Shown: positions 33,594 through 47,700 of the stretch, piece after piece
How the letters are laid out: each line of letters starts with the position of its first letter
How positions within the stretch are numbered: the first letter of the stretch is position 1
Source: Calendula officinalis
Taxonomy: Eukaryota; Streptophyta; Magnoliopsida; Asterales; Asteraceae
DNA: 64,000 bases
Direction: 5' to 3'
NCBI GenBank assembly: GCA_963853835.1
Contig: OY970828.1
Coordinates: forward strand, 19,888,977-19,952,976
Made by a program: the position numbers and the translations under genes
Notes under the pieces: model-generated
Seen by the model: the letters and a program-made list of their open reading frames with translations, nothing else
Told to the model about the DNA's origin: nothing
Database searches by the model: none

Positions 33594-34989
33594 TTATAGC
33601 TAGTGGTCAAAATCATTCACGAGGCATTCGTATGGGTTCTAGACACCAATTACAGTTTACAAATGGATACTTATAGGTTATTAGTCATAGCTAGTAGTTA
33701 TAAAGGTTTACGGGCCATTTGTATGAGTTATCAACACCCATTACAATTTAAAAATGGATACTAATAGGTTATTGGATATAGCTAGTGGTTATAATGGTTC
33801 ACGGGTCATTCCTATAGGCTATGGACGCTAATTACGGTTTAAAAAGGATACTTATAGGTTATTGGTCGAAGCTAGTTGTTATAATGGTTCACGGGCCAGT
33901 CGTATGGGTAATTGACACCAATTAAGGTTTAAAATGGATACTTATAGGTTATTAGTCATAGCTAGTGGTCAAAATCGTTCACGGGGCATTCGTATGGGTT
34001 CTAGACCAGAATTAGGGTTTAAAAAATGGATACTTAAAGGTTATTGGTCATAGCTCGTGGTTATAATGGTTCACGGGTCATTTGTATGGGTTATCAACAC
34101 CAATTACAGTTTAAAAAATGGATACTTATAGGTTATTGGTTATAGCTAGTGGTTATAATGGTTCACGGGCCATTCGTAAGGGCTATGGACGCCAATTACG
34201 GTTTAACATGGATACTTATAGGTTATTGGTCATAGCTAGTGGTCAAAATCATTCACGAGGCATTCGTATGGGTTCTAGACACCAATTACAATTTAATAAA
34301 TGGATACTTATAGGTTATCGGTCATAGCTAGTGTTATAATGGTTCACGGGCTAATCGTATGGGTAATGGACACCAATTAAGGTTTAGAATGGACACTTAT
34401 TGGTTATTGGTTATAGCTAGTGGTCAAAATTGTTCATGGGGAATTCGTATGGGTTCTAGACACCAATTACAGTTTAAAATATGGATACTTATAAGTTATT
34501 GGTCACAGCTAGTGGTTATAATGGTTCACGGGCGTTTCGTATGGGCTATGAACGTTAATTATGTTGTAGGAAGGATACTTATAAGTTATTGGTCATAGCT
34601 ATTTGTTATAATGGTTCAGGGGCCATTCGTATGGGCTATGGACGCTAATTACAGTTTAACAAGGATACTTATAGGTTATTGGTCGTAGCTAGGGTTTATA
34701 ATGGTTCACGGGCCATTCATATGGGTAATGGACCCCAATTATGGTTTAAAATGGATATTTATAAGTTATTGGTCGAAGCTAGTGAGTATAATGGTTCACG
34801 GGCCATTCGTATGGGTAATGGACACCAATTAAGGTTTAAAATGGATACTTATAAGTTATTGGTCATAGCTAGTGGTCAAAATTGTTCATGGGGCATTCAT
34901 ATGGGTTCTAGACACCAATTACAGTTTAAAAAGTGGATACTTATAGGTTATTGGTCATAGCTAGTGGTTATAATGGTTCACGGGCCATT

Positions 34990-36810
34990 CGTATGGGCTA
35001 TGGACGCTAATTATGGTTTAACAAGGATACTTATAGGTATTGGTCAAAACTAGTGGTTATAATGGTTCACGGGCCATTCGTATGGGTAATGGACACCAAT
35101 TAAGGTTTAAAATGGATACTTATAAGTTATTGATCATAGCTAGTGGTCAAAATCGTTCACTGGCATTCGTATGGGTTCTAGACACCAATTACAGTTTAAA
35201 AAAAGGATACTTATAGGTTATTGGTCATAGCTAGTGGTTATAATGGTTCACGGGCCATTTGTATGGGTTATCAACACCAATTACAGTTTAAAAAATGGAT
35301 ACTTATAGGTTATTGGTTATAGCTAGTGGTTATAATGGTTCACGGGCCATTCGTATGGGTAATGGACACCAATTAAGGTTTAAAATGGATACTTATAGGT
35401 TATTGGTCATAGCTAGTGGTCAAAATTGTTCATGGGGCATTCGTATGGGTTCTAGACACCAATTACAGTTTAAAATATGGATACTTATAAGTTATAGGTC
35501 ATAGCTAGTGGTTATAATGGTTCACGGGCCATTTGTATGGGCTATGGACGCTAATTACGGTTTAATGAATGCTAATTACGGTTTAAGAAGGATACTTATA
35601 GGTTATTGGTCGAAGCTAGTGGTTATAATGGTTCACGGGCCATTCGTATGGGTTATGAACGCTAATTACGGTTTAACAAGGATATTTATAGGTTATTGGT
35701 TGAAGCTAGTGGTTATAATGGTTCACGGGCCATGCGTATGTGTAATGGACACCAATTAATGTTTAAAATGGATACTTATAGGTTATTGGTCTTAGCTAGT
35801 GGTCAAAATCGTTCACGGGGCATTCATATGGGTTCTAGACACCAATTACATTTTAGAAAATGGGTACTTATAGGTTATTGGTCATAGCTATCAGTTATAA
35901 TTGTTCACGGGCCATTCGTATGGACTATGGACGCTAATTATGGTTTAACAAGGATACTTATAGGTATTGGTCAAACCTAGTGGTTATAATGGTTCACGGG
36001 CCATTCGTATGGGTAATGGACACCAATTAAGGTTTAAAATGGATACTTATAAGTTATTGATCATAGCTAGTGGTCAAAATCGTTCACTGGCATTCGTATG
36101 GGTTCAAGACACCAATTACAGTTTAAAAAAAGGATACTTATAGGTTATTGGTCATAGCTAATGGTTATAATGGTTCACGGGCCATTTGTATGGGTTATCA
36201 ACACCAATTACAGTTTAAAAAATGGATACTTATAGGTTATTGGTTATAGCTAGTGGTTATAATGGTTCACGGGCCATTCGTATCGGTAATGGACACCAAT
36301 TAAGGTTTAAAATGGATACTTATAGGTTATTGGTCATAGCTAGTGGTCAAAATTGTTCATGGGGCATTCGTATGGGTTCTAGACACCAATTACAGTTTAA
36401 AATATGGATACTTATAAGTTATAGGTCATAGCTAGTGGTTATAATGGTTCACGGGCCATTCGTATGGGCTATGGACGCTAATTACGGTTTAATGAATGCT
36501 AATTACGGTTTAAGAAGGATACTTATAGGTTATTGGTCGAAGCTAGTGGTTATAATGGTTCATAGGCCATTCGTATGGGTTATGAACGCTAATTACGGTT
36601 TAATAAGGATAGTTATAGGTTATTGGTTGAAGCTAGTGGTTATAATGCTTCACGGGCCATTCGTATGTGTAATGGACACCAATAAATGTTTAAAATGGAT
36701 ACTTATAGGTTATTGGTCATATCTAGTGGTCAAAATCGTTCACGGGGCATTCGTATGGGTTCTAGACACCAATTACAGTTTAAAAAATGGGTACTCATAG
36801 GTTATTGGTC
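34990..36810 (+). repeat. 927 bp higher-order tandem duplication
   Basis: Offset 927 bp between about 34990-35880 and 35920-36810. The unit is ten full monomers plus a partial monomer of about 22 bp at 35565/36492, which is why the length is not a monomer multiple. Part of the second copy (36490-37245) recurs at 38160-38917, offset 1672. Confidence 0.7.
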
Positions 36811-39800
36811 ATAGCTATTGGTTATAATGGTTCACGGGCCATGGACTCTAATTGCGGTTTAACAAGGACACTTATAGGTTATTGGTCTAAACTAGTGGTT
36901 ATAATGGTTCACGGGCCATTCGTATGGGCTATGGACGCTAATTACGGTTTAACTAGGATACTTATATGTTATTGGTCGTAGCTAGGGTTTATAATGGTTC
37001 ACGGGCCATTCATATGGGTAATGGACCCCAATTAAGGTTTAAAATGGATACCTATAAGTTATTGGTTGAAGCTAGTGATTATAATGGTTCACGGGCCATT
37101 CGTATGGGTAATGGACACCAATTAAGGTTTAAAATGGATATTTATAAGTTATTGGTCATAGCTAGTGGTCAAAACTGTTCATGGGGCATTCGTATGGGTT
37201 CTAGACACCAATTACAGTTTAAAAAATGGATACTTATAGGTTATTGATCGTAAGGGCTATGGACGCCAATTACGGTTTAACATGGATACTTATAGGTTAT
37301 TGGTCATAGCTAGTGGTCAAAATCATTCACGGGGCATTCGTATGGGTTCTAGACACCAATTACAATTTAATAAATGGATACTTATAGGTTATCGGTCTTA
37401 GCTAGTGTTATAATGGTTCACGGGCTAATCGTATGGGTAATGGACACCAATTAAGGTTTAAAATGGACACTTATTGGTTATTGGTTATAGCTAGTGGTCA
37501 AAATTGTTCATGGGGAATTCGTATGGGTTCTAGACACCAATTACAGTTTAAAATATGGATACTTATAAGTTATTGGTCATAGCTAGTGGTTATAATGGTT
37601 CACGGGCGTTTCGTATGGGCTATGAACGTTAATTATGGTGTAGGAAGGATACTTATAGGTTATTGGTCATAGCTATTGGTTATAATGGTTCAGGGGCCAT
37701 TCGTATGGGCTATGGACGCTAATTACAGTTTAACAAGGATACTTATAGGTTATTGGTCGTAGCTAGGGTTTATAATGGTTCACGGGCCATTCATATGGGT
37801 AATGGACCCCAATTATGGTTTAAAATGGATACTTATAAGTTATTGGTCGAAGCTAGTGAGTATAATGGTTCACGGGCCATTCGTATGGGTAATGGACACC
37901 AATTAAGGTTTAAAATGGATACTTATAAGTTATTGGTCATAGCTAGTGGTCAAAATTGTTCATGGGGCATTCGTATGGGTTCTAGACACCAATTACAGTT
38001 TAAAAAATTGATACTTATAGGTTATTGGTCATAGCTAGTGGTTATAATGGTTCACGGGCCATTCGTATGGGCTATGGACGCCAATTAAGGTTTAACATGG
38101 ATACTTATAAGTTATTGGTCGAAACGAGTGGTTATAAAGGTTCACGGGCCATTCGTATGGGCTATGAACGCTAATTACGGTTTAAGAAGGATACTTATAG
38201 GTTATTGGTCGAAGCTAGTGGTTATAATGGTTCATAGGCCATTCGTATGGGTTATGAACGCTCATTACGGTTTAATAAGGATATTTATAGGTTATTGGTT
38301 GAAGCTAGTGGTTATAATGCTTCACGGGCCATTCGTATGTGTAATGGACACCAATAAATGTTTAAAATGGATACTTATAGGTTATTGGTCATATCTAGTG
38401 GTCAAAATCGTTCACGGGGCATTCGTATGGGTTCTAGACACCAATTACAGTTTAAAAAATGGGTACTCATAGGTTATTGGTCATAGCTATCGGTTATAAT
38501 GGTTCACGGGCCATGGACGCTAATTGCGGTTTAACAAGGACACTTATAGGTTATTGGTCTAAACTAGTGGTTATAATGGTTCACGGGCCATTCGTATGGG
38601 CTATGGACGCTAATTACGGTTTAACAAGGATACTTATATGTTATTGGACGTAGCTAGGGTTTATAATGGTTCACGGGCCATTCATATGGGTAATGGACCC
38701 CAATTAAGGTTTAAAATGGATACTTATAAGTTATTGGTTGAAACTAGTGATTATAATGGTTCACGGGCCATTCGTATGGGTAATGGACACCAATTAAGGT
38801 TTAAACTGGATATTTATAAGTTATTGGTCATAGCTAGTGGTCAAAATTGTTCATGGGGCATTCGTATGGGTTCTAGACACCAATTACAGTTTAAAAAATG
38901 GATACTTATAGGTTATTGGTCATAGCTAGTGGTTATAATGGTTCACGGGCCATTCGTATGGGCTATGGACGCCAATTAAGGTTTAACATGGATACTTATA
39001 AGTTATTGGTCGAAACGAGTGGTTATAAAGGTTCACGGGCCATTCGTATGGGCTATGAACGCTAATTACGGTTTAAGAAGGATACTTATAGGTTATTGGT
39101 CGAAGCTAGTGGTTATAATGGTTCACGGGCCATTCGTATGGGTTATGAATGCTAATTACGGTTTAACAAGGATATTTATAGGTTATTGGTTGAAGCTAGT
39201 GGTTATAATGCTTCACCGGCCATTCGTATGTGTAATGGACACCAATTAATGTTTAAAATGGATACTTATAGATTATTGGTCATAGCTAGTGGTCAAAATC
39301 GTTCACGGGGCATGCGTATGGGTTCTAGACACCAATTACAGTTTAAGAAATGGATACTTATAGGTTATTAGTCATAGCTAGTAGTTATAAAGGTTTACGG
39401 GCCATTTGTATGAGTTATCAACACTCATTACAATTTAAAAGATGGATACTAATAGGTTATTGGATATAGCTAGTGGTTATAATGGTTCACTGGCCATTCC
39501 TATAGGATATGGACGCTAATTACAGTTTAAAAAGGATACTTATAGGTTATTGGTCGAAGCTAGTTGTTATAATGGTTGACGGGCCAGTCGTATGGGTAAT
39601 TGACACCAATTAAGGTTTAAAATGGATACTTATAGGTTATTAGTCATAGCTAGTGGTCAAAATCGTTCACGGGGCATTCGTATGGGTTCTAGACACGAAT
39701 TAGGGTTTAAAAAATGGATACTTATAGGTTATTGGTTATAGCTCATGGTTATAATGGTTCACGGGCCATATGTATGGGTTATCAACACCAATTCCAGTTT

Positions 39801-42800
39801 AAAAAATGGATACTTATAGGTTATTGGTTATAGCTAGTTTGTTATAATGGTTCACGGGCCATTCGTAAGGGCTATGGACGCCAATTACGGTTTAACATGG
39901 ATACTTATAGGTTATTGGTCATAGCTAGTGGTCAAAATCATTCACGGGGCATTCGTATGGGTTCTAGACACCAATTACAATTTAATAAATGGATACTTAT
40001 AGGTTATTGGTCATAGCTAGTGGTTATAATGGTTCACGGGCTAATCGTATGGGTAATGGACACCAATTAAGGTTTAAAATGGATACTTATAGGTTATTGG
40101 TTATAGCTAGTGGTCAAAATTGTTCATGGGGAATTCGTATGGGTTCTAGACACCAATTACAGTTTAAAATATGGATACTTATAAGTTATTGGTAATAGCT
40201 AGTGGTTATAATGGTTCACGGGCGTTTCGTATGTGCTATGAACGCTAATTACGGTGTAATAAGGATACTTATAGGTTATTGGTCATAGCTATTGGTTATA
40301 ATGGTTCACGGGCCATTCGTATGGGCTATGGACGCTAATTACGGTTTAACAAGGATACTTATAAGTTATTGGTCGTAGCTAGGGTTCATAATGGTTCACG
40401 GGCCATTCGTATGGGTAATGGACACCAATTAAGGTTTAAAATGGATACTTATAAGTTATTGGTCATAGCTAGTGGTCAAAATTGTTCATGGGGCATTCGT
40501 ATGGGTTCTAGACACCAATTACAGTTTAAAAAATGGATACTTATAGGTTATTGGTCATAGCTAGTGGTTATAATTGTTCACGGGCCATTCGTATGGGCTA
40601 TCGACGCCAATTAAGGTTTAACATGGATACTTATAAGTTATTGATCGAAACGAGTGGTTATAAAGGTTCACGGGCCATTCGTATGGGCTATGAACGCTAA
40701 TTACGGTTTAAGAAGGATACTTATAGGTTATTGGTCGAAGATAGTGGTTATAATGGTTCACGGGCCATTCGTATGGGTTATGAATGCTAATTACGGTTTA
40801 ACAAGGATATTTATAGGTTATTAGTTGAAGCTAGTGGTTATAATGCTTCACCGGCCATTCGTATGTGTAATGGACACCAATTAATGTTTAAAATGGATAC
40901 TTATAGGTTATTGGTCTTAGCTAGTGGTCAAAATCGTTCACGGGGCATGCGTATGGGTTCTAGATACCAATTACAGTTTAAAAAATGGGTACTTATAGGT
41001 TACTGGTCATAGCTATTGGTTATAATTGTTCACGGGCCATTCGTATGGACTATGGACGCTAATTACGGTTCAACAAGGATACTTATATGTATTGGTCAAA
41101 ACTAGTGGTTATAATGGTTCACGGGCCATTCGTATGGGCTTTGGACGCTAATTACGGTTTAAAAAGGATACTTATAGGTTATTGGTCGTAGCTAGTGGTT
41201 ATAATGGTTCACGGGCCATTCGTATGTGTAATGGACACCAATTAATGTTTAAAATGGATACTTATAGGTTATTGGTCATAGCTAGTGGTCAAAATCGTTC
41301 ACGGGGCATTCATATGGGCTATAGACACCAATTACATTTTAAAAAATGGGTACTTATAGGTTATTGGTCATAGCTATCGGTTATAATTGTTCACGGGCCA
41401 TTCGTCTGGACTATGGACGCTAATTATGGTTTAACAAGGATACTTATAGGTATTGGTCAAAACTAGTGGTTATAATGGTTCACGAGCCATTCTTATGGGC
41501 TATGGACGCTAATTACGGTTTAAAAAGAATACTTATAGGTTATTGGTCGTAGCTAAGGTTTATAATGGTTCACGGGCTAATCGTATGGGTAATGGACACC
41601 AATTAAGGTTTAAAATGGATACTTATAAGTTATTGGTCATAGCTAGTGGTCAAAATCGTTCACTGGCATTCGTATGGGATCTAGACACCAATTACAGTTT
41701 AAAAAAAGTATACTTATAGGTTATTGGTCATAGCTAGTGGTTATAATGGTTCACGGGCCATTTGTATGGGTTATCAACACCAATTACAGTTTAAAAATGG
41801 ATACTTATAGGTTATTGGTTATAGCTAGTGGTTATAATGGTTCACGGGCCATTCGTATGGTTAATGGACACCAATTAAGGTTTAAAATGGATACTTATAG
41901 GTTATTGGTCATAGCTAGTGGTCAAAATTGTTCATGGCGCATTCGTATGGGTTCTAGACACCAATTACAGTTTAAAATATGGATACTTATAAGTTATAGG
42001 TCATAGCTAGTGGTTATAATGGTTCACGGGGCATTCGTATGGGCTATGAATGCTAATTACGGTTTAAGAAGGATACTTATAGGTTATTGGTCGAAGCTAG
42101 TGGTTATAATGCTTCACGGGCCATTCGTATGTGTAATGGACACCAATAAATGTTTAAAATGGATACTTATAGGTTATTGGTCATATCTAGTGGTCAAAAT
42201 CGTTCACGGGGCATTCCTATGGGTTCTAGACACCAATTATAGTTTAAAAAATGGGTACTCATAGGTTATTGGTTATAGCTATTGGTTATAATGGTTCACG
42301 GGCCATGGACGCTAATTACGGTTTAACAAGGATACTCATAGGTTATTGGTCTAAACTAGTGGTTATAATGGTTCACGGGCCATTCGTATGGGTTATGGAC
42401 GCTAATTACGGTTTAACAAGGACACTTATAGGTTATTGGTCGTAGCTAGTGGTTATAATGGTTCACGGGCCATTCGTATGTGTAATGGACACCAATTAAT
42501 GTTTAAAATGGATACTTATAGGTTATTGGTCATAGCTAGTGGTCAAAATCATTCACGAGGCATGCGTATGGGTTCTAGACACCAATTACAGTTTAAAAAA
42601 TGGGTACTTATAGGTTACTGGTCATAGCTATTGGTTTTAATTGTTCACGGGCCATTCGTATGGACTATGGACGCTAATTACGGTTCAACAAGGATACTTA
42701 TATATATTTGTCAAAACTAGTGGTTATAATGGTTCACGGGCCATTCGTATGGGCTTTGGACACTAATTACGGTTTAAAAAGGATACTTATAGGTTATTGG

Positions 42801-43174
42801 TCAGTGTGATGACTGAGGCTTACAAGAATAATAAACTTGAATGCCTTAACTCATTTAGATTTTTTAACTCATACCCTGTACCTCCTAACATTGTTTTCCA
42901 GGATCAAAAGAGCACCATATATCCAACCTCTAGATATATGTACACTGACCCAGAGGATAGGGAGTGCTTTATTACTGAAGAAGATATGCCAAAAGCACAT
43001 ATCAGTCATCTGGTGGGACTGAAGTGGATGATAACCAAGAAGGAGGATTCTTGGTTCAGAAAGAAGATTGTTGCTGTGCTCAATAACAGGCAGGATGAAT
43101 TAAAAAGAAGAGAAGAGGTCATCCATATCAAGAAAGAGGTCTTCTATGAGCTTGAATCCATCAACAAACAATGA
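42801..43174 (+). pseudogene. duplicated fragment of SIRE extra ORF C-terminus
   Basis: Corresponds to 11089-11462 with about eight substitutions. It starts abruptly after satellite sequence (TTATTGG, then TCAGTGTGATG). Its reading frame is open to the same stop but has no start of its own, so it is a truncated copy, not a gene. Confidence 0.9.
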
Positions 43175-43246
43175 AGAAGATGAAGACTCTGCTGCCTAAT
43201 TAGTTTTTGTTTAAATTTCACTTTGTAATTATCTTGTAACCATTAG

Positions 43247-43258
43247 ATAGGGGGAGAT
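43247..43258 (+). other. polypurine tract, duplicated copy
   Basis: ATAGGGGGAGAT, identical to 11535-11546, directly before the duplicated LTR. Confidence 0.9.
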
Positions 43259-43743
43259 TGTTAAGGCAAAAAGCCTTACCCCATTAGAATCTTAAGATAA
43301 CACGACAACCTAGACTAGCTTAGAATAGTTTGTAGAATATATTAGCTAAGTCTCGGTGTGATACTGAGTGGGCAGTATTGGCCACTCAGTATCAGTACTC
43401 ATAATTGGAAATCCAATACTGAGTGGAAGGACTGAATTACAATCTCATATGTAACTGACTAGATCAAATCCCTTGATCTTAGTCATTTTCCTTGTCCGGT
43501 CCTTCCGTTACTCCTTTGCCCATCTTGTAAGATCTCTATATCATTATAATTAGAGATCACTTGGTCTTGTTTACACGTTCATTCACATACTTTGTAATTA
43601 TTCAGTGGTCTTGTTTTTTCGCAACAAGCCACACTTAGTGGAAAATTACGTTTGACTATATTCTTGTGTTCAGTACATTATTTGTCTTAAGTAATCTAAT
43701 TCTATCTAAATACTATACAAACCAGGGTTGTTGTGACCTAACA
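43259..43743 (+). repeat. duplicated SIRE 3' LTR, 485 bp
   Basis: Same length and ends as 11547-12031, with three mismatches noted. It is followed by the same unusual satellite variant (GGGGCACTCGAATGGG), so it was duplicated together with its flank and is not an independent insertion. Confidence 0.93.
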
Positions 43744-44774
43744 TTGGTCATAGCTAGTGGTCAAAATCATTCATGGGGCACTCGAATGGGTTTACTTATA
43801 GGTTATCGGTCATAGTTAATGGTTAAAATGGTTAACGAGCTATTTGTATGGGTAATGGACACCAATTAAGGTTTACAATGGATAATTATAGGTTATTGGT
43901 CATAGCTAGTGGTCAAAATCGTTCATGGGGCATTCGTATGGGTTCTAGACACCAATTACAGTTTAAAATATGGATACTTATAAGTTATTGGTCATAGCTA
44001 GTGGTTATAATGGTTCACATGCCATTTGTATGGGCTATGAACGCTATTACGGTTTAACAAGGATACTAATAGGCTATTGGTCGAAGCTAGTGGTTATAAT
44101 GGTTCACGGGCCATTCGTATGGACTATGGACGCTAATTACGGTTTAACAAGGATACTTATAGGTTATTGGTCGAAGCTCGTGGTTATAATGGTTCACGGG
44201 CCATTCGTATGTGTAATGGACACCAATTAATGTTTATAATGGATACTTATAGGTTATTGGTCGTAGCTAGTGGTCAAAATCGTTCACGGGCCATTCGTAT
44301 GAGTTCTAGACACCAATTACAGTTTAAAAAATAGATATATGGGTTATTGGTCATAGCTAGTGGTCAAAATCGTGTGGTTTCTAGACACCAATTACAGTTT
44401 AGAACATGGATACTTATAGGTTATTGGTCATAGCTATTGGTTATAATGGTTCACAGGCCATTCGTATGGGCTATGGACGTTAATTACGGTTTAACAAGGA
44501 TACTTATAGGTTATTGGTCGAAACGAGTGGTTATAATGGTTCACGGGCCATTCGTATGGGATATGGATGCTAATTACGGTTTAACAAGGATACTTATAGG
44601 TTATTGGTCGTTGCTAGGGTTTATAATTGTTCACGGGCCACTCGTATGGGTAATGGACCCCGATTAAGGTTCAAAATGGATACTTATAGGTTATTGGTCG
44701 AAGCTAGTGATTATAATGGTTCACGGGCCATTCGTATGGGTTCTAGACCCCAATTACAGTTTAAAAATGGATAC

Positions 44775-47700
44775 TTATAGGTTATTGGTCATAGCTAGTG
44801 GTCAAAATTAATCACGGGACATTCGTATGGGTTCTAGACAGCAATAACAGTTTAAAAAAAGGATACTTATAGGTTATAGGTCATAGCTAGTGGTTATAAT
44901 GGTTCACGGGCCATTCGCATGGGTTATGGACGCCAATTAAGGTTTAACATGGATACTTATAGGTTATTGGGCGTAGGTAGTGGTTATAATGGTTCACGGG
45001 CCATTCGTATGGGTAATCGACACCAATTATGCTTTAAAATCGATACTTATAGGCTATTGGTCATAGCTAGTGGTCAAAATCATTCACGTGGCATTCGTAT
45101 GAGTTCTAGAAACCAATTCAAGTTTAAAAAATGCATACTTATAGGTTATTGGTCATAGCTAGTGGTTATAATGGTTCACGTGCCATTCGTATGGACTATG
45201 GACGCTAATTATGGTTTAACAATGATACTTATAGGTAATTAGTCGAAGCTAGTGGTTATAATGGTTCAGAGCCACTCGTATGTGTAATGGACACCATTTA
45301 ATGTTTAAAATGGATACTTATAGGTTATTGATCATAGCTAGTCATCAAAATCGTTCACGGGGCATTCGTATGGGTTCTAGACACGAATTAGAGTTTAAAA
45401 AATGGATACTTATAGGTTATTGATCATAGCTAGTGGTTATAATGGTTCACGGGCCATTTGTATGGGTAATCAACACCAATTACAGTTTAAAAAATGGATA
45501 GTTATAGGTTATTGGTCGTAGCTAGTGGTTAAAATGGTTCACGGGCCATTTGTATGGATAATGGACACCAATTATGGTTTAAAGTAGATACTTATAGGTT
45601 ATTGGTTATAGCTAGTGGTCAAAATCATTCACGAGGCATTCGTATGGGTTCTAGACACCAATTACAGTTTAAGAAATGGATACTTATAGGTTATTAGTCA
45701 TAGCTAGTAGTTATAAAGGTTTACGGGCCATTTGTATGAGTTATCAACACCCATTACAATTTAAAAAATGGATACTAATAGGTTATTGGATATAGCTAGT
45801 GGATATAATAGTTCACGGGCCATTCATATGGGCTATGGACGCTAATTACGGTTAAAAAAGGATACTTATAGGTTATTGGTCGAAGCTTGTTGTTATAATG
45901 GTTCACGGGCCAGTCGTATGGGTAATGGACACCAATTAAGGTTTAAAATGGATACTTATAGGTTATTGGTCGAAGCTAGTGATTATAATGGTTCACGGTC
46001 CATTCGTATGGGTAATGGAAACCAATTAAGGTTTAAAATGGATACTTATAAGTTATTGGTCATAGCTAGTGGTTATAATGGTTCACGGGCCATTTGTATG
46101 GGTTATCAACACAAATTACAGTTTAAAAAATGGATACTTATAGGTTATTGGTTATAGCCAGTGGTTATAATGGTTCACGGGCCATTCGTAAGGGCTATGG
46201 ACGCCAATTACGGTTTAACATTGATACTTATAGGTTATTGGTCATAGCTATTGGTCAAAATCATTCACGGGGCATTCGTATGGGTTCTAGACACCAATTA
46301 CAATTTAAAAAATGGATACCTATAGGTTATCGGTCATAGCTAGTGGTTATAATGGTTCACGGGCTAAACGTATGGGTATGGACACCAATTAAGGTTTAAA
46401 ATGGATACTTATAGGTAATGGTCATAGCTAGTGGTCAAAATTGTTCATGGGGAATTCGTATGGGTTCTAGACACCAATTACAGTTTAAAATATGGATACT
46501 TATAAGTTATTGGTCATAGCTAGTAGTTATAATGGTTCATCGGTGTTTCATATGGGCTATGAATGCTAATTACGATTTAAGAAGGATACTTATAGGTTAT
46601 TGGTCATAGCTATTGGTTATAATGGTTCACGGGCCATTCTTATGGGCTATGGACGCTAATTACGGTTTAACAAGGATACTTATAGGTTATTGGTCGTAGC
46701 TAGGGTTTATTATGGTTCACGGGCCATTCGTATGGGTAATGGGCCCCAATTAAGGTTTGAAATGGATACTTATAGGTTATTGGTCGAAGCTAGTGATTAT
46801 AATGGTTCACGGGCCATTCGTATGGATAATGGACAATTAAGGTTTAAAATGGATACTTATAAGTTATTGGTCATAGCTAGTGGTGAAAATTGTTCATGAG
46901 GCATTCGTATGGGTTGTAGACACCAATTACAGTTTAAAAAATGGATACTTATAGGTTATTGGTCATAGCTAGTGGTTATAATGGTTCACGGGCCATTCGT
47001 ATGGGCTATGAACGCTAATTACGGTTTAAGAAGGATATTTATAGGTTATTGGTCGAAGCTAGTGGTTATAATGGGTCACGGGTCATTCGTATGGGTTATG
47101 AATGCAAATTACGGTTTAACAAGGATATTTATAGGTTATTGGTTGAAGCTAGTGGTTATAATGCTTCACCGGCCATTCGTATGTGTAATGGACAACATTT
47201 AATGTTTAAAATGGATACTTATAGGTTATTGGTCAAAGCTAATGGTCAAAATCGTTCACGGGGCATTCGTATGGGTTTCAGACACCAATTACAGTTTAAA
47301 AAATGGGTACTAATAGGTTATTTGTCATAGCTATTGGTTATAATTGTTCACGGGCCATTCGATGGACAATGGACGCTAATTACGGTTTAAGAATGATACT
47401 TATAGGTTATTGGTCGAAACGAGTGGTTATAATGGTTCACGGGCCATTCGTATGGGATATGGATGCTAATTACGGTTTAACAAGGATACTTATAGGTTAT
47501 TGGTCGTAGCTAGGGTTTATAATTGTTCACGGGCCATTCGTATAGGTAATGGACCCCAATTAAGGTTTAAAATGGATACTTATAGGTTATTGGTCGAAGG
47601 TAGTGATTATAATGGTTCACGGGCCATTCGTATGGGTTCTAGACCCCAATTACAGTTTAAAAAATGGATACTTATAGGTTATTGGTCATAGCTAGTGGTC

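Larger units (their letters stand above)
11089..42800 (+). repeat. copy 1 of a 31.7 kb tandem segmental duplication
   Basis: Sequence from 11089 (within the SIRE extra ORF) recurs from 42801 at a constant offset of 31,712 bp for more than 3.5 kb. Collinearity then continues through the satellite with shifted offsets, caused by local expansions and by the 8 kb copia insertion present only here. Copy 1 ends at 42800 in satellite, and copy 2 starts at 42801. The trinucleotide TCA is shared at the breakpoint. Confidence 0.8.
33589..42800 (+). repeat. satellite array, block 2
   Basis: About 100 monomers of the same roughly 91 bp satellite in the same orientation. It continues the array interrupted by the second copia. 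Irregular partial monomers occur at about 35565, 36492 and 37246. Confidence 0.95.

Noticed and set aside
42801..43743. An independent second SIRE insertion
   Set aside because: It begins mid-ORF and shares the exact LTR/satellite junction with 11089-12031, so it is a duplication product.
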